Source: Pseudomonadota bacterium
GTDB taxonomy: Bacteria > Pseudomonadota > Gammaproteobacteria > Burkholderiales > Burkholderiaceae_C
Direction of reading: 5' to 3'
Length of the DNA stretch: 33,911 nucleotides
NCBI GenBank assembly: GCA_022566735.1
Contig: JADFIG010000036.1
Location: forward strand, 1 to 33,911
Numbering within the stretch: the stretch's first letter is position 1; the number at the start of each line of letters is the position of its first letter. This document shows, one piece after another, positions 16,529 to 23,427 of this stretch. The position numbers and the translations under genes are program-made. Below the pieces are notes generated by a model. The model had not been told where the DNA came from and searched no databases. It saw nothing but the letters and a program-made list of their open reading frames with translations.

Positions 16529-18055
16529 TCAGAACTGGTGGCGCAGCTGCAGCGGCTGGCCAGCCTTCACCTCGACCGTCTGCTGGAACGCCGGCGCATC
16601 GCCATTGCGCACCACGATGGTGTGGCCCCCTTCTGCCAGCTTGAGCTGGTTGAGCGGCGGCGCCACCCCGGCCGACACGCCATCGACCCAGACCTCGCCC
16701 CAAGGGCTGATGGCCAGGCGCACCAGGCCCTGCGCAGGCGCGCCGGCGGGCCCCTGCGCTGCTGCCTGAGCGGGCTTCGTCACGGTTTTCAGTGCGGCGT
16801 TCTCGGGCACCTTCTCGATCGATTCCTCGGCAGGCTTCCCCTCGCCCTTCCCGACAGAGGGCGCGGCAGGCAGCTGCGTCGCCCGAGCCAGCCCCGCCGG
16901 GTTCACGCCCTGGCGCGGCCCCGCGTGCTGGTGCTGCCAGCCCCAGGTCGCGGCGGCCAGCGCCACCACCCCGGCCCCGCCCAGCAACCACACCCCGGGC
17001 TTGCGCCACAGCCCCCGGCCCCGGGAGGCCACCGCAGGGCGCTCGCCCTCGGCCGAATCCAGCCACTGGCGCAGCTCCTGCGACAGGCGCCGCGCCGAGC
17101 GCGTGCGCTGCTCGGGGTCGCGGGCGATGGCACGCATCACGATCTCCGACAAGGTGCTCGGCACGTCCGGGTTGAGCTCGCGCGGCGCCGGCACGGGCTT
17201 GCGCAGCACCGCATCGGCGATCTCCTCCAGCGTGTCGCCGCCAAAGGCACGGCGGAACACCAGCAGCTCGTAGAGCACCACGCCCAGCGAATACACGTCG
17301 ACACGGCGGTCGCCCGGCTCACGGCGGGCCTGCTCGGGCGACATGTAGAACGGCGAGCCCCCGATGATTTCCTGGAAGCGGCTGTGCGGGTCGTCGCGGC
17401 GCGGCAGCGACTCCGACTGGCGGATGCGCGCGATGCCGAAATCCAGCACACGCGGCTGGGTGCGCCCGACCATGAAGATGTTGGCCGGCTTGATGTCGCG
17501 GTGGATGACGCCTTTGTGGTGGGCATAGGACAGCGCATCGGCCACGCGCCGCACGATCAGCGCGGCCTGCTGCGGCGTCGGCTTCCAGCCCATGGCCAGC
17601 AGCTGGCGCAAGTCCTTGCCCTTGAGCAGCTCCATGGCGATGTAGGTGCCATGCTCGCTGGTGCCGGTGTCGTGCACCGTGACGATGTGCGGATGGTTGA
17701 GGCTGCCGGCGGCGCGGGCCTCGTTCAGGAACAGCGCATTGAACTGCTCGCGGTCGTCCTGGGGCAGGTCCACGTGCAGGGTCTTGATGGCGATCAAGCG
17801 CGACAGCAGCGGGTCGTGCGCGGCATACACCGTGCCCAGCCCCCCTTCGCCGATGACGTACTTGAGCGCATAACGCCCGATGTGCCCGATGGTGGGCAGC
17901 GACTCGGGACGCGCGCGGCGCAGATCGGCCGCATCGGGCTCGGGCAGGGGCCGCGTCTCGGCGATGGTGTCGATGTCGTCGCGCGCCAGGCGGTCGGCCT
18001 CCGCCTCCACCTCGTGAGGCTCGGTGACCGCTGGCTGCGTGTGGATCGTGGACAC
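16529..18055 (-). CDS. Transmembrane Ser/Thr protein kinase with PEGA domain
   Basis: This Hanks-type kinase has about 508 residues. The kinase domain (about 60-330) shows the glycine loop IGEGGLGTVYAAHD, ATP-binding Lys91 (LIAIKTL), catalytic HRDIKPAN (Asp187), metal-binding DFGIAR (Asp205), and SPEQ in the activation segment. It therefore looks catalytically competent. A membrane helix ([18 protein letters not shown]) follows, then a Pro/Ala/Lys linker and a C-terminal PEGA-like domain (ISPWGEVWVDGVSAG, GGHTIVVRNGDAP) placed outside the membrane. The GTG at 18055 is chosen for an AGGGG sequence upstream. A TTG at 18118 overlapping the nusB stop would add 21 residues. Likely partners are the next gene's TPR lipoprotein and unknown substrates. 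Confidence 0.88.
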   Translation of the reverse strand: MSTIHTQPAVTEPHEVEAEADRLARDDIDTIAETRPLPEPDAADLRRARPESLPTIGHIGRYALKYVIGEGGLGTVYAAHDPLLSRLIAIKTLHVDLPQDDREQFNALFLNEARAAGSLNHPHIVTVHDTGTSEHGTYIAMELLKGKDLRQLLAMGWKPTPQQAALIVRRVADALSYAHHKGVIHRDIKPANIFMVGRTQPRVLDFGIARIRQSESLPRRDDPHSRFQEIIGGSPFYMSPEQARREPGDRRVDVYSLGVVLYELLVFRRAFGGDTLEEIADAVLRKPVPAPRELNPDVPSTLSEIVMRAIARDPEQRTRSARRLSQELRQWLDSAEGERPAVASRGRGLWRKPGVWLLGGAGVVALAAATWGWQHQHAGPRQGVNPAGLARATQLPAAPSVGKGEGKPAEESIEKVPENAALKTVTKPAQAAAQGPAGAPAQGLVRLAISPWGEVWVDGVSAGVAPPLNQLKLAEGGHTIVVRNGDAPAFQQTVEVKAGQPLQLRHQF

Positions 18056-18114
18056 GGTGACAAAACCCCTGTTGTGGCGCCCCTCCACCAGACCCCGGCG
18101 TGGCTCAGTGCGGT

Positions 18115-18645
18115 TCAACCACGCGGGGCCGGGCGCGCTGCTTTGACTTCATCCGGGCGCAAGCTGGGAGCCAGGTGGTCCAGCACGCCATTGACGTACT
18201 TGTGCCCATCGGTCCCACCGAAGCCTTTCGCCAGTTCTACCGCTTCATTGATGGCGACCTTGTAAGGCACGTCCAAACAATGTGTCAGTTCGTACGCACC
18301 GATCCACAGCACAGCGTGCTCGATCGGCGACAGTTCTTCGACAGGTCGGTCCAGGAACTTGAGCAGGGCCGCGTCCAGCTGGGCGTGCTGCTCGATGCAG
18401 CCGTGCAGCAGGGCGTCGTAGTGGGCGCGGTCGCACTTGGCGAACTCATCCTGATCGCGGACATTCGCGTCGATGGCCGAGGCCTCGCGCGGGTTGAGCT
18501 GCCACTCGTAGAGGCCTTGCAGGGCGAACTCGCGGGCGCGGCGGCGTGCCGACTTGGCGCGGTCACGCTGCATGCCGGCCGCGGGCTTGCGCGAAGGGCG
18601 GGCGTGGACGGGCTCGGCCTTGGGGGTGTCCGGGGTGTCGCTCAC
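18115..18645 (-). CDS. nusB: NusB, transcription antitermination factor
   Basis: NusB binds NusE (ribosomal protein S10) on boxA RNA and supports rRNA antitermination. The 176-residue protein has an N-terminal basic extension (about 1-35, [20 protein letters not shown]). The all-helical NusB core then follows: [56 protein letters not shown] and [12 protein letters not shown]. The GTG at 18645 overlaps the ribH stop (GTGA), which fixes the start and couples translation. ribH-nusB adjacency is widespread in Proteobacteria. Confidence 0.95.
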   Translation of the reverse strand: MSDTPDTPKAEPVHARPSRKPAAGMQRDRAKSARRRAREFALQGLYEWQLNPREASAIDANVRDQDEFAKCDRAHYDALLHGCIEQHAQLDAALLKFLDRPVEELSPIEHAVLWIGAYELTHCLDVPYKVAINEAVELAKGFGGTDGHKYVNGVLDHLAPSLRPDEVKAARPAPRG

Positions 18646-19106
18646 AGCAGGTCGTCCAGCAGGTTGGCCATTTCCACGGCCACGCGGGCGGCGTCGCGGC
18701 CCTTCTCTTCCACGCGGGCTTCGGCCTGGGCCTGGTTCTCCACGGTCAGGATGGCGTTGGCGATGGGCACATGGTGGTCCAGGCTGACGCGCGTCACGGC
18801 GGCGCCGCTTTCGTTGGCCACCAGCTCGAAGTGGTAGGTTTCGCCGCGGATGATGCAGCCCAGCGCCACCAGGGCGTCGAAGCGCTCGCTGTCGGCCATG
18901 GCCTGCAGGGCCACGGACACCTCCAGGGCGCCGGGCACGGTGACGTGCTCGATGTGCTTGCGACTCACGCCCAGCTGGAGCAGCTCGTCGATGCACACCT
19001 CGGCCAGACGCGAGGTCAGCTCGTCGTTGAAGCGGGCCTGGACGATGCCGACCCGCAGGTCGTGCCCGTCGAGGCGGTTGCTTTGTCCTTTGTCAGCGCC
19101 TTGCAT
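18642..19106 (-). CDS. ribH: RibH, 6,7-dimethyl-8-ribityllumazine synthase
   Basis: RibH condenses the pyrimidine intermediate with dihydroxybutanone phosphate to give lumazine, the substrate of riboflavin synthase. The 154-residue protein shows [13 protein letters not shown] near the N-terminus, [10 protein letters not shown], and the catalytic-histidine segment [17 protein letters not shown] (His92). The ATG at 19106 (MQGADKG) has GGA 8 nt upstream and fits relatives. An in-frame ATG at 19121 (MDWNF) is less likely. The 92-nt gap to ribBX is strikingly AT-rich compared with the rest of the region. Confidence 0.96.
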   Translation of the reverse strand: MQGADKGQSNRLDGHDLRVGIVQARFNDELTSRLAEVCIDELLQLGVSRKHIEHVTVPGALEVSVALQAMADSERFDALVALGCIIRGETYHFELVANESGAAVTRVSLDHHVPIANAILTVENQAQAEARVEEKGRDAARVAVEMANLLDDLL

Positions 19107-19150
19107 GAAATTCCAATCCAAAGAGCGAAGTTGAGAGAAAAAGAGCGATC

Positions 19151-19178
19151 AAAAACAAAATAGCAAAAAGCGCTTTGC
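19151..19178 (-). terminator. Weak terminator or attenuator between ribBX and ribH
   Basis: On the minus strand GCAAA (19178-19174) can pair with TTTGC (19167-19163) around 6 nt, followed by TATTTTGTTTTT. The stem is only 5 bp, so this would be leaky at best. It may instead form part of a ribH promoter. Confidence 0.35.
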
Positions 19179-19198
19179 GTGAGGGCGTGCTGCCCGCC

Positions 19199-20323
19199 TC
19201 AGCCCTGGGGCGTCAGCTTCTGGCCGTCGGCTGTCAGGAAGCCCACGACCTCCAGGCCGTAGCCGACCATGCTGGGCAGGCGCTGCTGGTTGCCCAGCAG
19301 GCGCATGCGCTGCACGCCCAGGGTCTTGAGGATCTGGGCACCCACACCGTAGGTGCGCAGGTCCACCGGGGTCTTGGGGGCGGCAGCCGGCTCGGCAGGC
19401 AGCAGGCGTTCGAGCAGGCGCTCGGCATCGTCACCCACGTTGAGCAGCACGGCCACGCCACGGCCGGCTTCGCGGATGGCGGCCAGGGCCTTGGGCAGCG
19501 GCCAGGAGTGGCTGCGGCAACCGGCGTCCAGCCAGTCCATCACCGACAGGGGCTCGTGCACGCGCACCAGAACCTCCTCGGCAACGGCGCCCTGGCCTTG
19601 CAGCCCCAGGCTGAGGGCCAGGTGCACCGCACCGGTCTTGTCGCGGAAGACCTGGGCGTCGAAAGCACCCTCGGGCGTCTGCATGCTGCGTGCACCGACG
19701 CGCTCGATCAGCGTCTCGTTGCGGCTGCGGTACTGGATCAGGTCGGCGATGGTGCCGATCTTCAGGCCGTGCTCCCTGGCAAACACCTCCAGGTCGGGCA
19801 GGCGGGCCATGGTGCCATCGTCGTTCATGATCTCGCAGATCACGGCCGAGGGCGTCAGGCCGGCCATGCCGGAGAGGTCGCAACCGGCTTCGGTGTGGCC
19901 AGCGCGCATGAGCACGCCGCCGTCCTGGGCCTGCAGCGGGAAGATGTGGCCGGGCTGCACCAGGTCGGTGGGCTTGGCGTCACGCGCCACGGCGGCCTGC
20001 ACCGTGCGGGCGCGGTCGGCGGCCGAGATGCCGGTGGTCACGCCTTCGACGGCCTCGATGGAGACGGTGAAGGCCGTGCCGTGCTTGGTGCCATTGCGCA
20101 CCGCCATCGGCGGCAGTTGCAGGCGTTCGCAGCGCTCGCGCGTCAGCGTCAGGCAGATCAGGCCACGGCCGTGCTTGGCCATGAAATTGATCGCCTCGGG
20201 CGTGACGTGGTCGGATGCCAGCACGAGGTCGCCCTCGTTCTCACGGTCTTCTTCGTCCACCAGGATGACCATGCGGCCAGCGGCGAGTTCGGCGATCAGC
20301 TCGGGGATGGGTGAAATCGGCAT
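19199..20323 (-). CDS. ribBA: RibBX: DHBP synthase fused to a degenerate GTP cyclohydrolase II domain
   Basis: Residues about 1-200 are a complete dihydroxybutanone phosphate synthase (RibB): [49 protein letters not shown] and [17 protein letters not shown]. The C-terminal part is a RibA-like domain lacking the zinc site. Where RibA has the Cys-containing TGDxxGSxRCDCG signature, this reads [19 protein letters not shown]. The RQEGRGIGL loop is replaced by NVGDDAER. Only the final [18 protein letters not shown] looks RibA-like. It is therefore expected to make DHBP but not act on GTP, matching the RibBX variant known in Proteobacteria. The start at 20323 fits RibB and a -10 box 6 nt upstream. 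Confidence 0.92.
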   Translation of the reverse strand: MPISPIPELIAELAAGRMVILVDEEDRENEGDLVLASDHVTPEAINFMAKHGRGLICLTLTRERCERLQLPPMAVRNGTKHGTAFTVSIEAVEGVTTGISAADRARTVQAAVARDAKPTDLVQPGHIFPLQAQDGGVLMRAGHTEAGCDLSGMAGLTPSAVICEIMNDDGTMARLPDLEVFAREHGLKIGTIADLIQYRSRNETLIERVGARSMQTPEGAFDAQVFRDKTGAVHLALSLGLQGQGAVAEEVLVRVHEPLSVMDWLDAGCRSHSWPLPKALAAIREAGRGVAVLLNVGDDAERLLERLLPAEPAAAPKTPVDLRTYGVGAQILKTLGVQRMRLLGNQQRLPSMVGYGLEVVGFLTADGQKLTPQG

Positions 20324-20329
20324 CTTGCA

Positions 20330-20335
20330 ATTGTA
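20330..20335 (-). promoter_or_regulatory. -10 box for a leaderless ribBX transcript
   Basis: TACAAT on the minus strand ends exactly 6 nt before the ribBX ATG, so the mRNA would begin at the start codon. No Shine-Dalgarno sequence is present. There is no convincing -35, and the 134-nt gap to ribE shows no FMN riboswitch. Confidence 0.45.
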
Positions 20336-20457
20336 GGCGGGTGAGCCGGCCGCGGGGCGCCCGGCAAGGCAGAACCCCGTGCCAGACGAGGCCAAGCGAG
20401 GCAAACAGGGCGTGGCGGACGGTGTGGCGGGCAGCGAGGGCCAGCGACGGGTGGCGT

Positions 20458-21102
20458 TCAGGCCGAGGCAGGCAGCTTGCCCTCGGCGCCCAGCATCCGT
20501 TCCACATAGCGGGCGATCAGGTCGACCTCCAGGTTCACGCGCGCGCCCACCTTCAGGTCTCCCAGGGCGGTGTTCTCGATGGTGTGCGGGATGAGGTTGA
20601 TGTCGAACTCGGTGCTGCCGTCGGCGGCATCGGTCACGCGGTTGACGGTCAGGCTCGCGCCATTGACAGTGACCGAGCCCTTGTAGGCCAGGAAGCGGGC
20701 CAGCGCCTTCGGTGCGCGGATGCGCAGCAGCCAGGATTCGCCGACGGGCTCGAACACCGTGACCTCGCCGACGTCATCGACGTGGCCGGTGACGATGTGG
20801 CCGCCCAGGCGGTCGTGCGAGCGCAGCGCCTGCTCCAGGTTGACGCGGTGGCCGCTGCCGGCCAGACCGACCGTGCGCGCCAGGCTCTCGGCGGAGACGT
20901 CGATGGTGAAGCGGTTGGCCGCCACGTCGAAGGTGGTGACGGTCATGCACGCGCCGTTGATGGCGATGCTGTCGCCCAGGCCCACGCCTTCCAGGTAGCC
21001 GACGGGCGTCTGCAGGGTCAGGCGGCGGCCATGGGTGGGCTGGTCGCCCAGGGGTTGGGAGTCGGTGATCTGGCCAACGCCAGTGATGATGCCGGTGAAC
21101 AT
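20458..21102 (-). CDS. ribE: Riboflavin synthase (alpha subunit)
   Basis: This enzyme dismutates two lumazine molecules into riboflavin and the pyrimidine precursor. The 214-residue protein begins with the family start MFTGIITGVGQI and has two homologous lumazine-binding halves. Each contains a conserved block: SIAINGACMTVTTFD in the first and SVTVNGASLTVNRV in the second. GGHIVTGHVDDVG lies at the join. The ATG at 21102 is fixed by the invariant N-terminus; upstream frame extension is spurious. It lies 73 nt after ribD and 134 nt before ribBX on the same strand. Confidence 0.96.
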   Translation of the reverse strand: MFTGIITGVGQITDSQPLGDQPTHGRRLTLQTPVGYLEGVGLGDSIAINGACMTVTTFDVAANRFTIDVSAESLARTVGLAGSGHRVNLEQALRSHDRLGGHIVTGHVDDVGEVTVFEPVGESWLLRIRAPKALARFLAYKGSVTVNGASLTVNRVTDAADGSTEFDINLIPHTIENTALGDLKVGARVNLEVDLIARYVERMLGAEGKLPASA

Positions 21103-21175
21103 GGGCGGAAGGCTCGGTGAGGCGTGACGGGGAACGAAGGGGATGGCGGGCGGAGGTCGGAGGGCCTTGCGTGCA

Positions 21176-22297
21176 TCAGAAGCGCTCGCGCCCGATGGGC
21201 CGCACCAGCAGGCGCACGTCCGGCCCGACCAGGCCGGCCTCGCGCACCTCGCCTTGCCAGGCCTCGCCCAGCGACGCCAGGGGCGACAGTGCCGCCAGCG
21301 CCCTGCCCGGCCCCAACAGCTTGGGCGCAAGATACACCAGGATCTCGTCGACCCAGTCGCCCTCGATCAAATGACCATTCAGGCGGGCCCCGGCTTCGAT
21401 GTGCAGTTCGTTGACGCCGCGGCGGGCCAGTTCGGGCAGCAGCCAGGCGATGTCGATGCGGTCCTCGCCCGGGCTCGCCAGCAGCTCGGCGCCGGCCGCC
21501 ACCAGGGCGGCCTGTCGGGCGCGGGCGGCCTCGTCCTGCGGTGCCAGGCCCACCACCAGCACACCACCGTCGGCGGCGAACAGCGCGGCATCGGGCGGCG
21601 TGCGCCAGCGGCTGTCGAGCACCACGCGCAGGGGCTGGCGGGGCGTGGGCATGCTGCGCACGTCCAGGCGGGGGTTGTCGTCCAGCACCGTGCCGATGCC
21701 GGTGAGCACGGCCGAGGCGCGCGCGCGCCAGCGCTGGCCATCCTCACGGGCGGCCGGGCCGGTGATCCACTGGCTGAGGCCGTTGTCCAGCGCGGTGCGG
21801 CCGTCCAGCGAGGCCGCCACCTTCAGGCGCACCCAGGGCCGCTGGCGCACCATGCGCGAGAGGAAGCCGATCTTGACCTCACGGGCGGCGATGGCGTCGG
21901 GGTGATCCGGGGGCAGCTCGTCCACGACGATGCCCGCCGCCCGCAGCCGTGCCGTGCCCTGCCCCGCCACCAGCGGGTTGGGATCGTGCAAGGCCACCAC
22001 GACCCGCGCCAGCCCTTCACGGATCAGCGCATCCGCGCACGGCGGCGTGCGGCCGTGGTGGGCGCAGGGCTCCAGCGTGACGTAGGCCGTGGCGCCTGGC
22101 AGCGCATGACCGCGCGCCTGGGCGTCGCGCATGGCCATCACCTCGGCGTGCGGCCCGCCTGCCTGCTGGGTGTGCCCCTGCCCTAGCAGCTGTCCATCAC
22201 GCACGATGACGCAGCCCACCGGCGGGTTGGGCGAAGACACAGGCCAGGCCAGGCGGGCCTGGTCCAGGGCCTGTGACATCCAGGGGTCATCGTTCAC
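21176..22297 (-). CDS. ribD: RibD, bifunctional pyrimidine deaminase/reductase
   Basis: RibD carries out two consecutive steps of riboflavin synthesis: deamination of the pyrimidine and NADPH reduction of its ribosyl chain. The 373-residue protein has an N-terminal zinc deaminase domain with HAEV (His50, Glu52) and PCAHHGRTPPCAD (Cys78, Cys87). A C-terminal reductase domain (about 150-373) contains RPWVRLKVAASLDGRTAL and ELHIEAGARLNGHLI. The GTG at 22297 has GGAAGGA 6 nt upstream, a strong ribosome-binding site, so it is preferred to the ATG at 22279. It is the first gene of the rib block, 49 nt after the TonB-like gene. Confidence 0.96.
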   Translation of the reverse strand: MNDDPWMSQALDQARLAWPVSSPNPPVGCVIVRDGQLLGQGHTQQAGGPHAEVMAMRDAQARGHALPGATAYVTLEPCAHHGRTPPCADALIREGLARVVVALHDPNPLVAGQGTARLRAAGIVVDELPPDHPDAIAAREVKIGFLSRMVRQRPWVRLKVAASLDGRTALDNGLSQWITGPAAREDGQRWRARASAVLTGIGTVLDDNPRLDVRSMPTPRQPLRVVLDSRWRTPPDAALFAADGGVLVVGLAPQDEAARARQAALVAAGAELLASPGEDRIDIAWLLPELARRGVNELHIEAGARLNGHLIEGDWVDEILVYLAPKLLGPGRALAALSPLASLGEAWQGEVREAGLVGPDVRLLVRPIGRERF

Positions 22298-22346
22298 GCG
22301 GGGTCCTTCCAGCCGCCGCAGGCCGCGGCGGGGGCACCGCGCAGCC

Positions 22347-22940
22347 TCAGCGGAATCGTTCGATCTCGGAGGCGATTTCTACCACGAGGGTGGACGGCAC
22401 CGCGCGGCCCTCTTTGGCGCCGGGCCGCATGCGCGTGTCCGACAGGTGCAGCACGGCTCGCTCGGCCCAGTCGCCCGCAGGCTGGGCCGACAGCAGCGCA
22501 ACCCGGTCGATGCGCCCTTCTGCCGACACCCACAGGCGCAGGGTCAGGCGGGCCTGGCGCACGCTGGCCAGGGCGTCCTCGTCCAGCTGCCACGCCACCT
22601 CCGGCCGGGGGCGGTCGGTGAGGTCATCGGCTGGCAGGTAGTTCACCGCAACGCCCGGCTGCCCGCCCGCCGAGGCAGGCAAGCCGCCCGCCGCAGGCGG
22701 TGGCAAGGCCTGCAGCACAGCGTCGGGCAAGGTGGACAAGGTCGCCTCACCCGTCGCCGCGGGCACCATGAAACGCACCTGCATCGCTGCGCCATGCACC
22801 GCGTGGGCGCCCGCCGGGCTCGGCACACGGCCGCTCCAGCCCGTCTGCCAGCCCCCCCGACCCAGCCACCACAAGCCCGCGTGCAGCAGCACGGCCGCGC
22901 AGCAAGCCACGACCATGGCTCGGGGGGCACCCGCGCTCAT
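22347..22940 (-). CDS. Small TonB-like envelope protein
   Basis: This 197-residue protein has one N-terminal membrane helix (AMVVACCAAVLLHAGLWWLG) and a periplasmic linker. A C-terminal domain of about 85 residues resembles the TonB C-terminal fold: LTLRLWVSAEGRIDRVALLS, DWAERAVLHLSDTRMRPG and AVPSTLVVEIASEIERF. The classical Pro-Lys/Pro-Glu spacer is absent. Its ATG overlaps the pilE stop (ATGA at 22937-22940), so it is coupled to the pilin operon. ExbB and ExbD are not adjacent, so energy transduction by this protein is doubtful. It may be a structural envelope factor connected with the pilus. Function unproven. Confidence 0.65.
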   Translation of the reverse strand: MSAGAPRAMVVACCAAVLLHAGLWWLGRGGWQTGWSGRVPSPAGAHAVHGAAMQVRFMVPAATGEATLSTLPDAVLQALPPPAAGGLPASAGGQPGVAVNYLPADDLTDRPRPEVAWQLDEDALASVRQARLTLRLWVSAEGRIDRVALLSAQPAGDWAERAVLHLSDTRMRPGAKEGRAVPSTLVVEIASEIERFR

Positions 22941-23416
22941 CGCCAGCACTCGGCCACCAGGTTGGCGGCCTCGCTGCCGGTCTTGCCAGCGACGCCCTTC
23001 ACCCCGGTGTGGGTCAGGGTCGGGTCGCCGCAGCGGTCGTTGCGCATGGTGCCCTGGCGCGTGGCCGTGAGGGTGTAGCCCTGCCCGCCGGCATCGACGC
23101 GCACCCCCAGGGTGTAGCGGGCATCGCCCTCACCGGAGGACGGGCTCTGCGCAAAGCCCTGGCTGGCAAATGCCGTGTTGACCGTGGCGTTCGCACCTTC
23201 ACCGCGGTCACCATAGAAGTAGCGCTCGGAGTAGTACCGCTCCATCCATTGCTGCGCAGCCGCCAGTTGCACCTTGACCTGGGTGCGATGGCCCCGGGCC
23301 ACATAGGCCGTGTAACTGGGGTAGGCCACTGCCGCCAGGATGCCGACGACAACGACCGTGATCATCACTTCGATGAGGGTGAAGCCGCGCGGCGCGGCGG
23401 CTCGGGGCCGGCTCAT
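22937..23416 (-). CDS. pilE: PilE-type minor type IV pilin
   Basis: This is a 159-residue prepilin. The leader MSRPRAAAPRG is followed by the processed N-terminus FTLIEVMITVVVVGILAAVA, with Phe1 and Glu5, the standard type IV pilin start. A conserved YPSYTAYVARGHRTQVKVQL helix and a cysteine pair near the C-terminus (NDRCGD ... AECWR) form the probable disulfide-bounded loop. It is last of the pilins in the operon, directly after pilY1, as in Pseudomonas pilE. The ATG at 23416 is 11 nt after the pilY1 stop. A GTG at 23431 overlapping that stop is the alternative start. Confidence 0.9.
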   Translation of the reverse strand: MSRPRAAAPRGFTLIEVMITVVVVGILAAVAYPSYTAYVARGHRTQVKVQLAAAQQWMERYYSERYFYGDRGEGANATVNTAFASQGFAQSPSSGEGDARYTLGVRVDAGGQGYTLTATRQGTMRNDRCGDPTLTHTGVKGVAGKTGSEAANLVAECWR

Positions 23417-23427
23417 GGTCGTCGGGC

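Noticed and set aside
20324..20457. FMN riboswitch between ribE and ribBX
   Set aside because: The gap is too short and lacks the conserved RFN element blocks.
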